Of a DNA stretch of 7,214 nucleotides, positions 6,230 to 7,214 are shown piece by piece. This stretch comes from Curvibacter sp. (lineage in GTDB: Bacteria > Pseudomonadota > Gammaproteobacteria > Burkholderiales > Burkholderiaceae_C): the NCBI GenBank assembly GCA_003500955.1, contig DNQP01000303.1, forward strand, positions 1 to 7,214, read 5' to 3'. The notes beneath the pieces are model-generated. The model ran no database searches, was not told the origin of the DNA, and worked only from the letters and a program-made list of their open reading frames with translations. Position numbers and translations under genes: made by a program. Within the stretch, counting starts at the first letter, position 1. Each line of letters starts with the position of its first letter.

Positions 6230-6265
6230 TGCGCGATCATCGCGCACAAGTGGCGATGATCGCAC
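6230..6265. promoter_or_regulatory. Tandem PobR/PcaR-type operator between pobR and pobA
   Basis: Two palindromes share the core CGAT-N-ATCG. The first, TGCGCGAT-C-ATCGCGCA (6230-6246), has perfect 8-bp arms. The second, GCGAT-G-ATCGC (6253-6263), extends to GTGG...CAC with one extra G. Their centres, 6238 and 6258, are exactly 20 bp apart, about two helical turns, so bound dimers would face the same side. From memory, the operator described for Pseudomonas PcaR reads GTTCGATAATCGCAC; each site here matches it at about 11 of 15 positions. That PobR binds here is inference. Confidence 0.7.
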
Positions 6266-6271
6266 ATTTGA

Positions 6272-7214
<943 letters not shown>

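Overview
This is ordinary chromosomal DNA from a GC-rich proteobacterium, most likely a betaproteobacterium of the order Burkholderiales (Comamonadaceae-like). That placement is an inference from strong G/C bias at third codon positions, long antisense shadow ORFs and protein resemblance. I cannot name a genus. I see no mobile elements, tRNA, rRNA, CRISPR array or phage genes, and nothing I would call a new multi-gene system.

Layout. Positions 1-517 (+) hold the 3' end of a parvulin-type peptidyl-prolyl isomerase gene, closed by a textbook intrinsic terminator (540-565). A candidate promoter (599-627) then precedes two translationally coupled genes for exported proteins. These are a signal-peptide-bearing UPF0173-type metallo-beta-lactamase-fold hydrolase (664-1500) and a family-3 solute-binding lipoprotein (1500-2315). 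Next, rlhA (2367-4355, +) encodes a U32-family 23S rRNA hydroxylase. Its promoter places the predicted transcription start exactly on the A of the start codon, so the mRNA looks leaderless. Three genes follow on the minus strand: an unrecognised 196-aa cytoplasmic protein (4371-4961), a 74-aa DUF1161 periplasmic protein (5092-5316) with its own terminator (5039-5065), and a PobR/PcaR-type IclR regulator (5433-6215). The right edge carries the first 290 codons of pobA (6344 onward, +), divergent from the regulator.

How the genes work together. The clearest unit is pobR-pobA. The 128-bp divergent spacer holds two CGAT-N-ATCG palindromes whose centres lie exactly 20 bp apart, resembling the operator of the beta-ketoadipate regulators. 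The regulator probably activates pobA in response to 4-hydroxybenzoate, and the enzyme makes protocatechuate for ring cleavage. All the PobA active-site and NADPH-contact residues I could place within the window fall at the standard family numbers. The hydrolase and the binding lipoprotein probably act in the same periplasmic process, but the substrate cannot be read from the sequence. rlhA and the isomerase are housekeeping functions (ribosomal RNA modification and envelope protein folding).
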